Assembly: GCA_014238425.1 (NCBI GenBank)
Contig: JABABD010000018.1
Location: forward strand, 79,244-143,243
Source: Flavobacteriaceae bacterium
GTDB lineage: Bacteria; Bacteroidota; Bacteroidia; Flavobacteriales; Flavobacteriaceae
DNA: 64,000 nucleotides
Reading direction: 5' to 3'
Shown here in pieces: positions 44,346-53,893 of the stretch. The notes beneath the pieces are model-generated. The model was not told the origin of the DNA, did not search any database, and saw only the letters and a list, made by a program, of their open reading frames with translations. Each line of letters begins with the position of its first letter. The stretch's first letter is position 1. The translations under genes were made by a program, and so were the position numbers.

Positions 44346-46727
44346 ATGCTCGCCATACTTAAAAAAGAATTCAACTCGTTTTTTGGCTCTACAATGGGTT
44401 ATTTGGTCATTGCTATTTTCTTAGTGCTTAATGGCTTGTTTATTTGGTTATTTAAAGGCGAGTTCAACATTCTGGACTATGGGTTTGCAGACTTGACGCC
44501 TTTTTTCACATTAGCACCATGGATATTATTATTTTTGATTCCTGCAATTACCATGCGTAGCTTTTCGGACGAAAAAAAACAAGGAACATTAGAGTTGCTA
44601 CTCACAAAACCTATCTCACATCTCAAAATTGTTCTAGGCAAATACTTAGGGATATTCTTGCTTGTGCTTTTAGCCTTAATTCCTACATTATTATATGTAT
44701 ATACTGTACATCAGCTCGGTAATCCTGAAGGAAATTTAGATATGGCCGCAGTGATCGGCTCTTATTTCGGCCTGCTTTTTTTAATAGCCGCTTACACAGC
44801 TATTGGCATCTTTGCATCTACCATTTCAGAAAACCAGATTGTCGCATTTATTATAGGGGTCTTTTTATGTTTTTTCTTTTATAAAGGCTTTGAAAGCCTC
44901 AGTGATTTTTCATCTATCACCTTGATTGAAACCTTAGGTATGGATACTCATTATAAGAGTATGAGTCGTGGTGTATTGGATACCAGGGACATTGTTTATT
45001 TTTTAAGTATTACTATCCTCTTTTTATTACTGACAGTATTGAAAATTAAGAATCACCCTATTACTAAATCTCGATTACTACATTTCTTGCCTTTGCCGTT
45101 AGGACTTTTAGTGCTCAATGTTTTCTCGCAGTCCGTACATAAACGATTTGATTTGACCGAAGACAACCGTTATACTTTATCGCAATCAGCTTTAAATACG
45201 ATAGGAGATGTCGATTCTCCCATTATAATCGATGTCTTTTTAGAAGGGGAATTTCCATCAGAATTCAGACGTTTACAATCTGAAACACGTCAATTATTAG
45301 AAGAATTTGCAGCTCACAACAATAATATCAAGTTCAAATTTTTTAATCCAATGAATGGTCAAGGCAATCAAGAACAAACACTTAGAAGCCTAGAACAACG
45401 TGGTATGAAAGCTATGCGTTTAACTGTTAACGAAAATGGAAAGACCACAAACGAAGCAATTTTTCCATGGGCGTTAGCGAGCTACAATGACCAAACAGTT
45501 ATTATTCCTCTTGTGAAAAACAAAATTGGTGCAAATCAACAAGAACTAGTGAGCAATTCTGTTCAGCATCTGGAGTACGCCTTTGCTGATGGTTTTAGTA
45601 AATTGGTGAACCCAAAGAAAGCTAAAATAGCTGTGCTTCGTGGCAATGGTCAATTAGAAGATCGCTATCTAACAGATTTCTTAAAAACGATAGGAGAATA
45701 TTATTTCATTGCACCATTCACGTTAGATAAGGTAGATGCAAATCCACAAGGGACTCTGGATGATTTGAATAAATTTGATTTAATTATTTCAGCAAAACCA
45801 ACACAAGCTTTCAACGAGAAAGAGAAAATGACATTAGACCAATACACCATGAATGGTGGGAAAAGTATGTGGTTGGTCGAATCTGTAACGATGGACAAGG
45901 ATAGTTTATTTAATGAAGCAGGGACATCAATAGCAACTCCATTAGATCTAAACTTAAGTGATTTTTTCTTTAAATATGGAGTACGAATTAATCCGGTGAT
46001 GGTGAATGACCTATACTCTGCTCCTATAACTCTAGCTATTGGCGAAGGTAGTGAAGCACAATTTCAGCCTGTAAAATGGCAATATTCACCACTAGCGTCA
46101 AACACAGATAATCATCCTATCGTCAATAATTTAAATCTAGTTAAGTTTGATTTTGCGAATCAGATAGATACTTTAAAAAATGATATCAAAAAAACTATTT
46201 TACTAAAAAGTTCTCCACTTTCAAAGTTAGAAGGCACACCAAGAGAAGTGAGTTTAAATATAGTTACCAGCGAACCAGATCCTTCAACTTATACAAAAGG
46301 CAATCAACCATTAGCAGTTCTGCTTGAAGGTAAATTTACGTCCGTTTACAATAATAGAGTCAAGCCTTTCGATGCTTCTCAAGAAAAGAATGAAAGTCCA
46401 GATACCAAAATGATCATTATTGCTGATGGTGATGTTGTAAAAAATGAGGTTGGCAGAAATGGACCACAAGAATTAGGTTTTGACCGTTGGACAGGACAGA
46501 CTTACGGCAATAAAGAATTCCTGCTCAATGCTGTAAATTACTTATTGGATGACAATGGCTTGATAAACATTCGCACTAAGGAAGTAGCCGTTGCATTCTT
46601 GAATCCACAAAAAATCGCATCTGAAAAGACTAAATGGCAATTGATTAACATCCTTCTACCTCTAGTAATGTTAGGCGTTTTCGGACTTGTTTTTAACTAT
46701 TTCAGAAAGAAAAAATACGCAGCATAA
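44346..46727 (+). CDS. gldF-gldG: Gliding-motility ABC permease GldF fused to GldG
   Basis: A 793-residue single frame. Residues 1-240 are GldF, an ABC-2 permease of six helices (LAILKKEFNSFFGSTMGYLV, ITMRSFSDEKKQGTLELLLT). From about residue 245 a helix (RLLHFLPLPLGLLVLNVF) starts GldG, with its conserved KRFDLTEDNRYTLSQSA, the substrate-binding-like domain (PIIIDVFLEGEFPSEFRRLQ) and a C-terminal anchor (LINILLPLVMLGVFGLVFNY). In other Flavobacteriia gldF and gldG are separate genes. With the GldA ATPase (not in the window) they form an ABC transporter required for gliding in some species. Confidence 0.9.
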   Translation: MLAILKKEFNSFFGSTMGYLVIAIFLVLNGLFIWLFKGEFNILDYGFADLTPFFTLAPWILLFLIPAITMRSFSDEKKQGTLELLLTKPISHLKIVLGKYLGIFLLVLLALIPTLLYVYTVHQLGNPEGNLDMAAVIGSYFGLLFLIAAYTAIGIFASTISENQIVAFIIGVFLCFFFYKGFESLSDFSSITLIETLGMDTHYKSMSRGVLDTRDIVYFLSITILFLLLTVLKIKNHPITKSRLLHFLPLPLGLLVLNVFSQSVHKRFDLTEDNRYTLSQSALNTIGDVDSPIIIDVFLEGEFPSEFRRLQSETRQLLEEFAAHNNNIKFKFFNPMNGQGNQEQTLRSLEQRGMKAMRLTVNENGKTTNEAIFPWALASYNDQTVIIPLVKNKIGANQQELVSNSVQHLEYAFADGFSKLVNPKKAKIAVLRGNGQLEDRYLTDFLKTIGEYYFIAPFTLDKVDANPQGTLDDLNKFDLIISAKPTQAFNEKEKMTLDQYTMNGGKSMWLVESVTMDKDSLFNEAGTSIATPLDLNLSDFFFKYGVRINPVMVNDLYSAPITLAIGEGSEAQFQPVKWQYSPLASNTDNHPIVNNLNLVKFDFANQIDTLKNDIKKTILLKSSPLSKLEGTPREVSLNIVTSEPDPSTYTKGNQPLAVLLEGKFTSVYNNRVKPFDASQEKNESPDTKMIIIADGDVVKNEVGRNGPQELGFDRWTGQTYGNKEFLLNAVNYLLDDNGLINIRTKEVAVAFLNPQKIASEKTKWQLINILLPLVMLGVFGLVFNYFRKKKYAA

Positions 46728-46788
46728 TTAGCTCCTTAATGTTAATAAAATTGTATAAGTTGAATCTCATATTGTCAGCAATACAGCA

Positions 46789-46796
46789 TATATTTG
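46789..46796 (+). promoter_or_regulatory. Putative -7 promoter element of dnaN
   Basis: TATATTTG fits the Bacteroidota -7 consensus TAnnTTTG, 28 bp before the dnaN start. The nearest TTG upstream (46772-46774) is closer than usual for the -33 element, so the call is tentative. Confidence 0.35.
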
Positions 46797-46824
46797 TGAT
46801 GAATCAAATAATTAATCAATCCAA

Positions 46825-47943
46825 ATGAAATTTATAGTTTCAAGTTCATATTTACTTAAACAATTACAGGTACTTGGAGGAGTTATAAATAACTCAAACA
46901 CACTCCCTATTCTTGATAATTTTCTTTTCGAATTAGATAAAAAACAACTAACCGTTTCGGCATCAGATTTAGAAACAACCATGTCTACGAGCATGGATGT
47001 AGAAAGTGATAGCAAAGGTAGTATAGCGTTGCCTGCACGTTTGTTATTAGATACACTTAAGACCTTTCCTGAGCAGCCTTTAACCTTTGTAGTGGAAGAT
47101 AATAATACTGTAGAAATTAGCTCAAACCACGGTAAATATGCTTTAGCATATGCCAAAGGTGATGAGTTCCCAAAAGCAGTTGCTCTTGAAGACCCGAGTT
47201 CAACCACAATTCTAGGTGATATATTGGCAACAGCCATTAGCAAAACCATATTCGCAGCAGGTAATGATGATCTTCGTCCAGTAATGAGCGGTGTCTTCTT
47301 TCAGTTTTCATCAGATAATTTAACCTTCGTTGCAACGGACGCTCATAAGCTGGTTAAGTATACTCGTGAAGATGCAACTGCGAGTCAGACTGCAGAATTT
47401 ATTATGCCGAAGAAACCTCTAAACCTCTTAAAAGGCATCCTTGCTGGTTCTGAAGAAGAAGTAACAATTGAATATAACGATTCTAATGCTAAGTTTAGTT
47501 TGGAGAATACGGAGTTGATTTGTCGTTTGATTGATGGCAAATATCCTAACTACGAAGCCGTCATTCCTAAAGAAAATCCGAATAAATTAACAATCGATAG
47601 AACACAATTCTTAAACTCTGTGCGTCGTGTGTCCATTTTCTCGAATAAAACGACACATCAAGTGCGCTTAAAAATTGCGGGGTCCGAATTAAACATTTCA
47701 GCGGAAGATATAGATTACAGCAACAAAGCAGAAGAGCGTTTAACTTGTGATTATCAAGGAGATGATATGCAAATTGGTTTTAACTCACGTTTTCTTTCAG
47801 AAATGTTGAATAACTTAAATTCTGATACTGTGCAGTTGGAAATGAGTTTACCAAATAGAGCAGGGATTCTAACTCCTGTAGATGGTTTAGATGAAGGTGA
47901 GTTGGTAACTATGCTTGTTATGCCTGTGATGTTAAATAGCTAG
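46825..47943 (+). CDS. dnaN: DNA polymerase III beta subunit (sliding clamp)
   Basis: A 372-residue three-domain clamp that tethers DNA polymerases. It begins MKFIVSSSYLLKQLQVLGGV, contains RPVMSGVFFQF and LTFVATDAHKLVKYTRE, and ends in the conserved MLVMPVM. Length is standard. It is not next to dnaA here, which is usual for Bacteroidota, and stands alone after the gld gene with its own terminator. Confidence 0.97.
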   Translation: MKFIVSSSYLLKQLQVLGGVINNSNTLPILDNFLFELDKKQLTVSASDLETTMSTSMDVESDSKGSIALPARLLLDTLKTFPEQPLTFVVEDNNTVEISSNHGKYALAYAKGDEFPKAVALEDPSSTTILGDILATAISKTIFAAGNDDLRPVMSGVFFQFSSDNLTFVATDAHKLVKYTREDATASQTAEFIMPKKPLNLLKGILAGSEEEVTIEYNDSNAKFSLENTELICRLIDGKYPNYEAVIPKENPNKLTIDRTQFLNSVRRVSIFSNKTTHQVRLKIAGSELNISAEDIDYSNKAEERLTCDYQGDDMQIGFNSRFLSEMLNNLNSDTVQLEMSLPNRAGILTPVDGLDEGELVTMLVMPVMLNS

Positions 47944-48015
47944 CACTCATCTGTGTCTCAATAAATTGAAGCTATCTCTTTAAAGAGAAAACGCTATTAA
48001 AACATGTATAAAATT

Positions 48016-48048
48016 AAAACGCTCCTCATTTCTGAGGAGCGTTTTTTA
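48016..48048 (+). terminator. Rho-independent terminator after dnaN
   Basis: A perfect 13-bp stem, AAAACGCTCCTCA (48016-48028) and TGAGGAGCGTTTT (48033-48045), with a 4-nt loop and a T tract to 48047. It may also serve the convergent DUF4870 gene (ends 48069) in the other direction, because the left arm begins with AAAA. Confidence 0.9.
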
Positions 48049-48068
48049 TCTCTAAAAAATAAAACTAA

Positions 48069-48407
48069 CTAACTAATAAAATTAAGAGATAAAGGATATT
48101 TTGGTGATTCTCCATTACTCGCTCTTATGGCATTGACAATTGGGAAAATAACAGCTATTGCACATAATACAAATAATCCCAGAAGGCCAAGACCTAAAAC
48201 AAATATCAACGGAATACATATTAACGAATAAATGAACAAACTTATTTGAAAGTTCAAAATAGATTTACCGTGTTCGTCCATTTCCCAGACACGGTCTTTT
48301 TGGGTAAGCCATAACACTAACGGAACAATTAAGCCTCCGAAACCAGTGACTAAGTCCAATAATTGACTTAGGTGTGTTATTACTAATAATTGATTGTCTT
48401 TTCTCAT
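48069..48407 (-). CDS. DUF4870 family membrane protein
   Basis: A 112-residue protein with three helices: residues 14-33 (DLVTGFGGLIVPLVLWLTQK), 52-77 and 78-95. The motif VWEMDEHGKSILNFQISLFIY and the end ANGESPKYPLSL-type (ASNGESPKYPLSL) define DUF4870. Function unknown. It is an isolated gene on the minus strand. Confidence 0.85.
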   Translation of the reverse strand: MRKDNQLLVITHLSQLLDLVTGFGGLIVPLVLWLTQKDRVWEMDEHGKSILNFQISLFIYSLICIPLIFVLGLGLLGLFVLCAIAVIFPIVNAIRASNGESPKYPLSLNFIS

Positions 48408-48477
48408 GAATGATGGTTTTTTTGATTTTGATTGACATATGTTTGACGCACAAAACCTAAAAACGTTACAAACAAGG

Positions 48478-48903
48478 TTAATTATTCATGTAGTCGTTAA
48501 TTTCTTTATTAAGTGCTATATATGTATTGACTATTTTTTGTATGTCTTGAGTGATTTCTCCTTCTGACTTAGCAGTCATTCCATTATATAATGCTTTTGT
48601 ATGATTTACAAGTTCTGTTGCCTTTTCATTCATAATATCGCTTCTCATATCATTAGGCATAGAATATAACACAGCTTGAGCAGCACTTAATAATTTCTCG
48701 TCTTCTTGAACGCTCTTCATTTCGTGAAAATAATCAATCAAATTTTTCAATTCATACGAAAAATCTTGATACCCTATCCACGCACTAACTTTTACTGTAG
48801 CATCAAGAGATAATGGTTCAACTTCAACATTGAACAGCCCTTTATCTTGTTCACAATTTAATAGATGCGAACAGCATAGGAATAAGATCATGATTTTTTT
48901 CAT
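48478..48903 (-). CDS. Hypothetical lipoprotein
   Basis: A 141-residue protein with a lipoprotein-type signal (MKKIMILFLCCSHLLNC, lipobox LLNC) and a mainly helical mature part (YELKNLIDYFHEMKSV, KATELVNHTKALYNGM, TYIALNKEINDYM). No family recognised. It stands between DUF4870 and the M28 peptidase gene, 124 bp after the latter's stop on the same strand, so it may be its own unit. Confidence 0.6.
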   Translation of the reverse strand: MKKIMILFLCCSHLLNCEQDKGLFNVEVEPLSLDATVKVSAWIGYQDFSYELKNLIDYFHEMKSVQEDEKLLSAAQAVLYSMPNDMRSDIMNEKATELVNHTKALYNGMTAKSEGEITQDIQKIVNTYIALNKEINDYMNN

Positions 48904-49027
48904 AAGAGCTTGTTTTTATACAAAGTAACTATTTGAAATTGAAAATAGAAAAACCCATCCTATTTAACTTTTATAGAAGTGTAATTTTCATCTTGCCTAA
49001 AACAGAAGAACGCACATAGCAGTATGT

Positions 49028-50557
49028 TTAATTTTTTAACTGCTTTCTAGGCATCGCATAATTCATCATCGCCGTTTTATATATAAATGTTGCCATGATT
49101 ACGGCATTTCGCTTCATGGTTTCCGCATTTATCAATGCTGTTTCGTCTACATTGGTATGATGCTGATGAGACCAATACAACGAAGGATCCTGAAAAGTAT
49201 CGAATGAAGGGATATTGGCGGCATCAAAAATAAGGTGATCACTGCCATGTGATGCGCTACTATTTATCGTCTCTAATTTCCATTTCTTAAATGCTTCTCC
49301 CCAAGGGGCTACTAAATTTTTGGCCTTTTCGTTACCTTGTAAAAAGAATCCTCTTATGGCGCCTCCACCAGAATCGATATTATAGTAGGCAATATGCTTA
49401 GATTGTCCTGGTTTATACTTTTCACTTAAAACATCTCCCAAATGCTTTTTTAAATAGCTAGTTGAACCATAAAACTCTTGTTCTTCTCCTCCCCAAAATC
49501 CTGCTCTTATAGTACGTCTAGGCTGAATGCCAAGGCTTTTTAAAATTCTAAAAGCTTCCATAATAGTGGCTACTCCGGCATTATTGTCTGAAGCATTGCC
49601 ACCTCCATGCCAAGTATCAAAATGCGCTCCAGCTATTACTATTTCATCTTTTAGTAATGGATCTGCTCCTTTTATATCTGCAAGAACATTGACGTTGTTC
49701 TCGGGCCTATCATAAAACTCCGTATGTAATGAGAGCGATATAGTAGGATTTGTTTTCTTTTTTATCAACGCTACTATTTTATGATAGGTTTCCTTTGATA
49801 TGAAAAACCAAGGAATCGCCACAGAATTCTGTAGGTGATGGAATGATATATCACTTACTTCTATAATATGATTATCCCAGACGCTTGGCATTATAACAGC
49901 AGCTACTTCTTCATTTCTTAGAAAAGCCATTATATCTTCACGGTTTCGGTCGAAACGACTTTTGGTCAAAAGCTCTTTGACATAATTAATTGACTGTGTT
50001 AAATCTTTTTCAGTAACCTCATGTTCATTGTACTTATTTATGTCATCGGCACTGATAATAGTTTCTTGGGGTTGTAAGCGATCATCTGCTTTAGGATATA
50101 AAAGGATACGACCTTTTAATTGTCCTTCCACCTTCTTTAAGGTTTCTATATCTAGAAAATCAATCAGTAAAGGTGTGTCGTTGACTACATTATTGGTGCT
50201 TCCAGTCCAAGCAGCAGGGTATCCTATTATAGGTTCAAAACGTGGTGCTGTAAGTGCGATTGAAAATGATTTAGCTGTCCATCCTTTGGACGGAAAATGA
50301 TAAGGTTCTAATTCTACTTCACAGTCCCAGGATTCCATGGTTTGTTTTACCCATTCAGCACCATTGTAATACCCATCACTTCCTGCTAATCTTGGACTAT
50401 GAATATCGACCAATGAGCTAAGAATATCCATTACATGAGAGTTCTCGATACCTTCTTTTTCAATCAGTTGAAGGATATTTTTATCTTCTACATTCTGTGC
50501 ACAGCTATAAAATGTAGTAATACTGACAATAAGGGTTAGGATTGCTTTTTTCATCAC
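49028..50557 (-). CDS. Exported M28-family metallopeptidase (last gene of the amino-acid operon)
   Basis: A 509-residue peptidase with a signal sequence (MMKKAILTLIVSITTFYSCAQ; the Cys could be lipidated). The co-catalytic two-zinc site of family M28 is in the C-terminal half: AGAHFDTWHGGGNASDNNAG (His, Asp, Asp) and GFWGGEEQEFYGS (Glu pair). The part before it includes a PA-like insert. Relatives are glutamate carboxypeptidase and aminopeptidase-like enzymes that release amino acids from peptides. It lies 5 bp after the dehydratase gene, so it belongs to the operon that starts at 57447. Confidence 0.88.
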   Translation of the reverse strand: MMKKAILTLIVSITTFYSCAQNVEDKNILQLIEKEGIENSHVMDILSSLVDIHSPRLAGSDGYYNGAEWVKQTMESWDCEVELEPYHFPSKGWTAKSFSIALTAPRFEPIIGYPAAWTGSTNNVVNDTPLLIDFLDIETLKKVEGQLKGRILLYPKADDRLQPQETIISADDINKYNEHEVTEKDLTQSINYVKELLTKSRFDRNREDIMAFLRNEEVAAVIMPSVWDNHIIEVSDISFHHLQNSVAIPWFFISKETYHKIVALIKKKTNPTISLSLHTEFYDRPENNVNVLADIKGADPLLKDEIVIAGAHFDTWHGGGNASDNNAGVATIMEAFRILKSLGIQPRRTIRAGFWGGEEQEFYGSTSYLKKHLGDVLSEKYKPGQSKHIAYYNIDSGGGAIRGFFLQGNEKAKNLVAPWGEAFKKWKLETINSSASHGSDHLIFDAANIPSFDTFQDPSLYWSHQHHTNVDETALINAETMKRNAVIMATFIYKTAMMNYAMPRKQLKN

Positions 50558-50562
50558 CTAAT

Positions 50563-51567
50563 TTATTTAAATGTGTTATCTATATATTGTTGATATTCTG
50601 ATGCTATAGGCAGTAATACGTCCATTGCAACACTATTTCCAGAACAAACAGCAACGACATTCTGGCCAAAATTCTTTGCTTTTTCATTCATCAAAAGCGC
50701 CAAAGTTGCGGCGCCACCACCTTCTAATACTTGTTTCTCTTTTAATAGCGCATATGCCATAGCTTGAGCTATCTGTTCTTCAGATATCAATAGCATATCA
50801 TCAACGTAACGCTTACACATCTCAAATGTATATCGATTATCTTCTGAAATAGGTCCAGGCAGTGCATCTGCTATACTCTCAAATTCGTCAACTTGCACAA
50901 TATGGCCTGCTTTTATACTCGTATACATAGCTGGCTCAGTATCATTAGTCACGCCAATCAGCCTTATACTTGGGTTTAGGGCTTTTGCTGTAAAGGCCAT
51001 GCCGCTCATTAATCCGCCGCCACTCAGAGGAACCAATAAAGTGTCCGTTTCAGGGTTTTGCTCCAGGATTTCGAGAGTTGTCGTTCCTTGTCCTGCTATA
51101 ATGGCTGGATCATCAAATGGAGAAATATATTTTAACCCTTGTTTTTCTTGCATTTGCAAAGCGCTGTTCAATGCTTCATCTTGATTTTTACCGGCAATAA
51201 CAACAGTTGCTCCCAGAGCTTCCATTGCATCTATTTTTACTTTTGGAACAAGTTCTGATATACAGATCACAGCTTTCATACCCATTTTTTTTGCCACATA
51301 GGCTACTGCTTTTCCATGATTTCCAGTCGACATGGTCACCACGCCTCTCTTTTTTTCGTCTTCAGAAAGACTTAATAAAGCATTAGCAGCACCACGCAAT
51401 TTAAATGCTCCAGTTGGTTGTAAGTTTTCTAATTTCAAACCAATACTCTTGTTCCATTTCTTTGACAATATATTAGATTGCAATAATGGTGTTTGTTTAA
51501 TTATTGGCCCAATACGTTCTCTGGCGTCATATATTTTCTGTAAACTAATGTCTTTAAAATCTTCCAT
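50563..51567 (-). CDS. Threonine/serine dehydratase-type PLP enzyme (fold type II)
   Basis: A 334-residue PLP enzyme. The Schiff-base lysine is K56 in PTGAFKLRGA, the phosphate cradle is VPLSGGGLMSG (from about residue 180), and MSTGNHGKAVAYVAKKMGM is the substrate loop. It lacks the C-terminal ACT-like domain of biosynthetic IlvA, so it is the short catabolic form (TdcB, serine racemase or EutB-like). The likely product is 2-oxobutyrate from threonine or an analogue. It is in an operon with a threonine synthase-like enzyme and an ornithine cyclodeaminase-like enzyme. Confidence 0.88.
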   Translation of the reverse strand: MEDFKDISLQKIYDARERIGPIIKQTPLLQSNILSKKWNKSIGLKLENLQPTGAFKLRGAANALLSLSEDEKKRGVVTMSTGNHGKAVAYVAKKMGMKAVICISELVPKVKIDAMEALGATVVIAGKNQDEALNSALQMQEKQGLKYISPFDDPAIIAGQGTTTLEILEQNPETDTLLVPLSGGGLMSGMAFTAKALNPSIRLIGVTNDTEPAMYTSIKAGHIVQVDEFESIADALPGPISEDNRYTFEMCKRYVDDMLLISEEQIAQAMAYALLKEKQVLEGGGAATLALLMNEKAKNFGQNVVAVCSGNSVAMDVLLPIASEYQQYIDNTFK

Positions 51568-51587
51568 CCGTTTTTTATAATTCTTTT

Positions 51588-52943
51588 TTAAAGATCTATT
51601 GATTGCGCAACATAAATAGCAATTAAACCCAAAATGATTAAAATTCCATATACTTTAATCGCAAATCTTATCCATTGACCAAAAGGCACTTTACAAGCTG
51701 CTAATATTGCCATTATAGCTCCATTTGTTGGAACAATAAGCTCTGCAAGTCCAGCACCATATTGATAACACAATATCATTAATTGACGTGATATTCCCAT
51801 AAGGTCAGCTAGAGGAGTCAATAAAGGCATTGTGAGAACGGCTTGCCCGCTCACGCTAGGAACAGGAAAATGTATTATGGATTGCATTGCCGTTATTCCA
51901 AACAACGACACTTGCGTTGGTAATTGTGAAATCGGCGTAAACATTCCATTGACCAAAGAATCTACAATCTTCCCTTCTTCTAATACTACAAAAATGGCAC
52001 GAGCAAAGCCAATAAGCAATCCTGCATAAGCCATATCCTTGAATCCTTCAATAAAAGACCTTACTGTTCCAGAAGTCCCTAAACCTCCTATTATTCCCGC
52101 TATAATTCCAGAAAGGAAAAACAAGGCAGCCATTTGTTCAAAATCCCAGCTCCATTTTGAGACACCAAGTACCAAAAACACAAAAGTCAGTAATAAAACT
52201 CCTAGTATTCCTTTGTGGGCCATGGAAAAATTTATTGTTTCCTCATTCTTTTCAAACTGTGGCTGTTTTTTTGTTTTTTTAGTATATCTATATACCATCC
52301 ATGTGTAAATAAATACAGCAATGACAAGAATCACCGTTCTAAAAGCTGCGCCAGATAATAATTCTACATTTGCTATTTTTTGGGCAATACCTACTTGAAA
52401 CGGATTGATGGGGCTAAAAGCTGCTCCAACTACAGCTGCTCCAATGCTTAAAGCGACAGCAGTCAGGTTATTAAAACCAAGTCGTCTGCATAACAACAAT
52501 AGCACTGGTACCAAAGGAATTATTTCTTCCTGAAAATTTTGAATAACCCCTAAAGTGGCAAATAAAATAATACAAGTAGGAATGACCAGCATCTCTTTTC
52601 CTTCAAGTTTTTCGACAACGTATTCCACTAAAGCATTAAGTGCTCCTGTCTTGTTTATCACAAAAAATGCACCTCCTACCAAAAAAACAAAAAAGATAAC
52701 ATCACCAGCTTGCTGCATTCCCTTAGGAATAGCTACTAACATATCAAAAAAACCAATTGAATTTGTGGCCACATTATGGAATGACCCCGCAACAGCCAAT
52801 TCTCTTCCAGAGACGCTATCTAACACTCGGTCAAATGCACCCGCAGGAACTAAATAAGTTGCTATAGCAGCTAGTACTATACATCCCATAAGTAAAACCA
52901 AGGGTTCTGGGAATTTGATGTTCTTTATTGAAGTTAGCTTCAT
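51588..52943 (-). CDS. YfcC-family (AbgT/DcuC-like) transporter
   Basis: A 451-residue membrane transporter with 12 or more helices. The start at 52943 overlaps the stop of the kinase gene (TAATG), which favours it over an upstream in-frame ATG that would add 11 residues. YfcC-type marks: MGCIVLAAIATYLVPAGAFDRV, FSPINPFQVGIAQKIA, PVPSVSGQAVLTMPLLTPLA, and VPTNGAIMAILAACKVPFG. The family takes up basic amino acids or dipeptides or short-chain acids. Inside this operon it should import the substrate degraded by the neighbouring enzymes. Confidence 0.85.
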   Translation of the reverse strand: MKLTSIKNIKFPEPLVLLMGCIVLAAIATYLVPAGAFDRVLDSVSGRELAVAGSFHNVATNSIGFFDMLVAIPKGMQQAGDVIFFVFLVGGAFFVINKTGALNALVEYVVEKLEGKEMLVIPTCIILFATLGVIQNFQEEIIPLVPVLLLLCRRLGFNNLTAVALSIGAAVVGAAFSPINPFQVGIAQKIANVELLSGAAFRTVILVIAVFIYTWMVYRYTKKTKKQPQFEKNEETINFSMAHKGILGVLLLTFVFLVLGVSKWSWDFEQMAALFFLSGIIAGIIGGLGTSGTVRSFIEGFKDMAYAGLLIGFARAIFVVLEEGKIVDSLVNGMFTPISQLPTQVSLFGITAMQSIIHFPVPSVSGQAVLTMPLLTPLADLMGISRQLMILCYQYGAGLAELIVPTNGAIMAILAACKVPFGQWIRFAIKVYGILIILGLIAIYVAQSIDL

Positions 52944-53893
52944 TACCCTTCTTTTTTGATTAAATTTTCTATACAATCTTCAGGCAAGTTTCTTACATGA
53001 TCGGCTATACTTTTCAATTCCAAATAATGATTCTTCATTTCGGGAGTCGGATTCGTATAATTGTAATTTTTGTGTCTCCAAAAACACATTGCAGCGGCCG
53101 CATATACTGTAAAAGCTTGTAACACCTTTGTTTCAACAGGGTGTAAATTAATCTCTTGTTGATACCCGTTAAGCAAAGACTTTACCTTATCCATATTCAG
53201 TGCCGTTCCTTCACTACAAACTCCAACAATGGTCATCCCAATATCAAAAACACGATAGTAATAAGTGGCTTCTTCAAAATCCATTATCGTTATTCCGTTC
53301 TCATCTTTATCAACGACAAGATTACTAGAAAACACATCACTATGAATAAGGGATTTTGGAATTTCAGGAGAAATGTAAGTATCAATAAATTTCTCAACGT
53401 CATTTAGCCAAATATGGAAAGAGGAATTAGCTGCATAAATTTCAACTTCATTAAAAGATTCTTTTCCATAATTTAGTTCTTTTGAGACATAATCCGGCGC
53501 ATCTATTTTATGAAGTTTTCCCAATTGTATTCCAAGCAACCTCAATAGATCGTTTGAAAAATTATTCATTATTTTTCCTTCAAGGAAAGTCCTTAATATA
53601 ACTGGTTTTCCTTTGTAGCGATGTATGAGGTCGTTGTTTCTTGTTCTTACGATCTTAGAGGTTGAAAACCCATTAATAGCCAAATATTCCAATAGTTTGG
53701 TCAAATCTATGGCTTCTTCTACGGATTTTTGCTCACAAATAGTCAGCACATGTTTATCGGATTCTGTATCTATCAGATAGTTCGTGTTTTCAGAACCTCC
53801 AGTCAAGACTTCACAAGAAATGACCTTGCCAACATCATAATTTGACACTAAGGTCTTTATCTTTTCAACATCTAAAATGGTATAATGAGTCAT
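52943..53893 (-). CDS. APH-fold small-molecule kinase, homoserine kinase type II-like
   Basis: A 316-residue aminoglycoside-phosphotransferase-fold kinase. Residues GGSENTNYLI (32-41) form the nucleotide loop, the catalytic loop is HSDVFSSN (H184, D186, N191), and the metal Asp is D205 (IMDFEE). GGxENTNY and this loop match the type II homoserine kinases (ThrB of Pseudomonas type) and hydroxy-amino-acid kinases. It starts 1 bp before the stop region of the threonine synthase-like gene upstream, so the two probably act in series on a phosphorylated hydroxy amino acid. Confidence 0.82.
   Translation of the reverse strand: MTHYTILDVEKIKTLVSNYDVGKVISCEVLTGGSENTNYLIDTESDKHVLTICEQKSVEEAIDLTKLLEYLAINGFSTSKIVRTRNNDLIHRYKGKPVILRTFLEGKIMNNFSNDLLRLLGIQLGKLHKIDAPDYVSKELNYGKESFNEVEIYAANSSFHIWLNDVEKFIDTYISPEIPKSLIHSDVFSSNLVVDKDENGITIMDFEEATYYYRVFDIGMTIVGVCSEGTALNMDKVKSLLNGYQQEINLHPVETKVLQAFTVYAAAAMCFWRHKNYNYTNPTPEMKNHYLELKSIADHVRNLPEDCIENLIKKEG

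Noticed and set aside
46812..47249. 145-codon open frame on the minus strand
   Set aside because: Antisense to the N-terminal half of dnaN; no family features.
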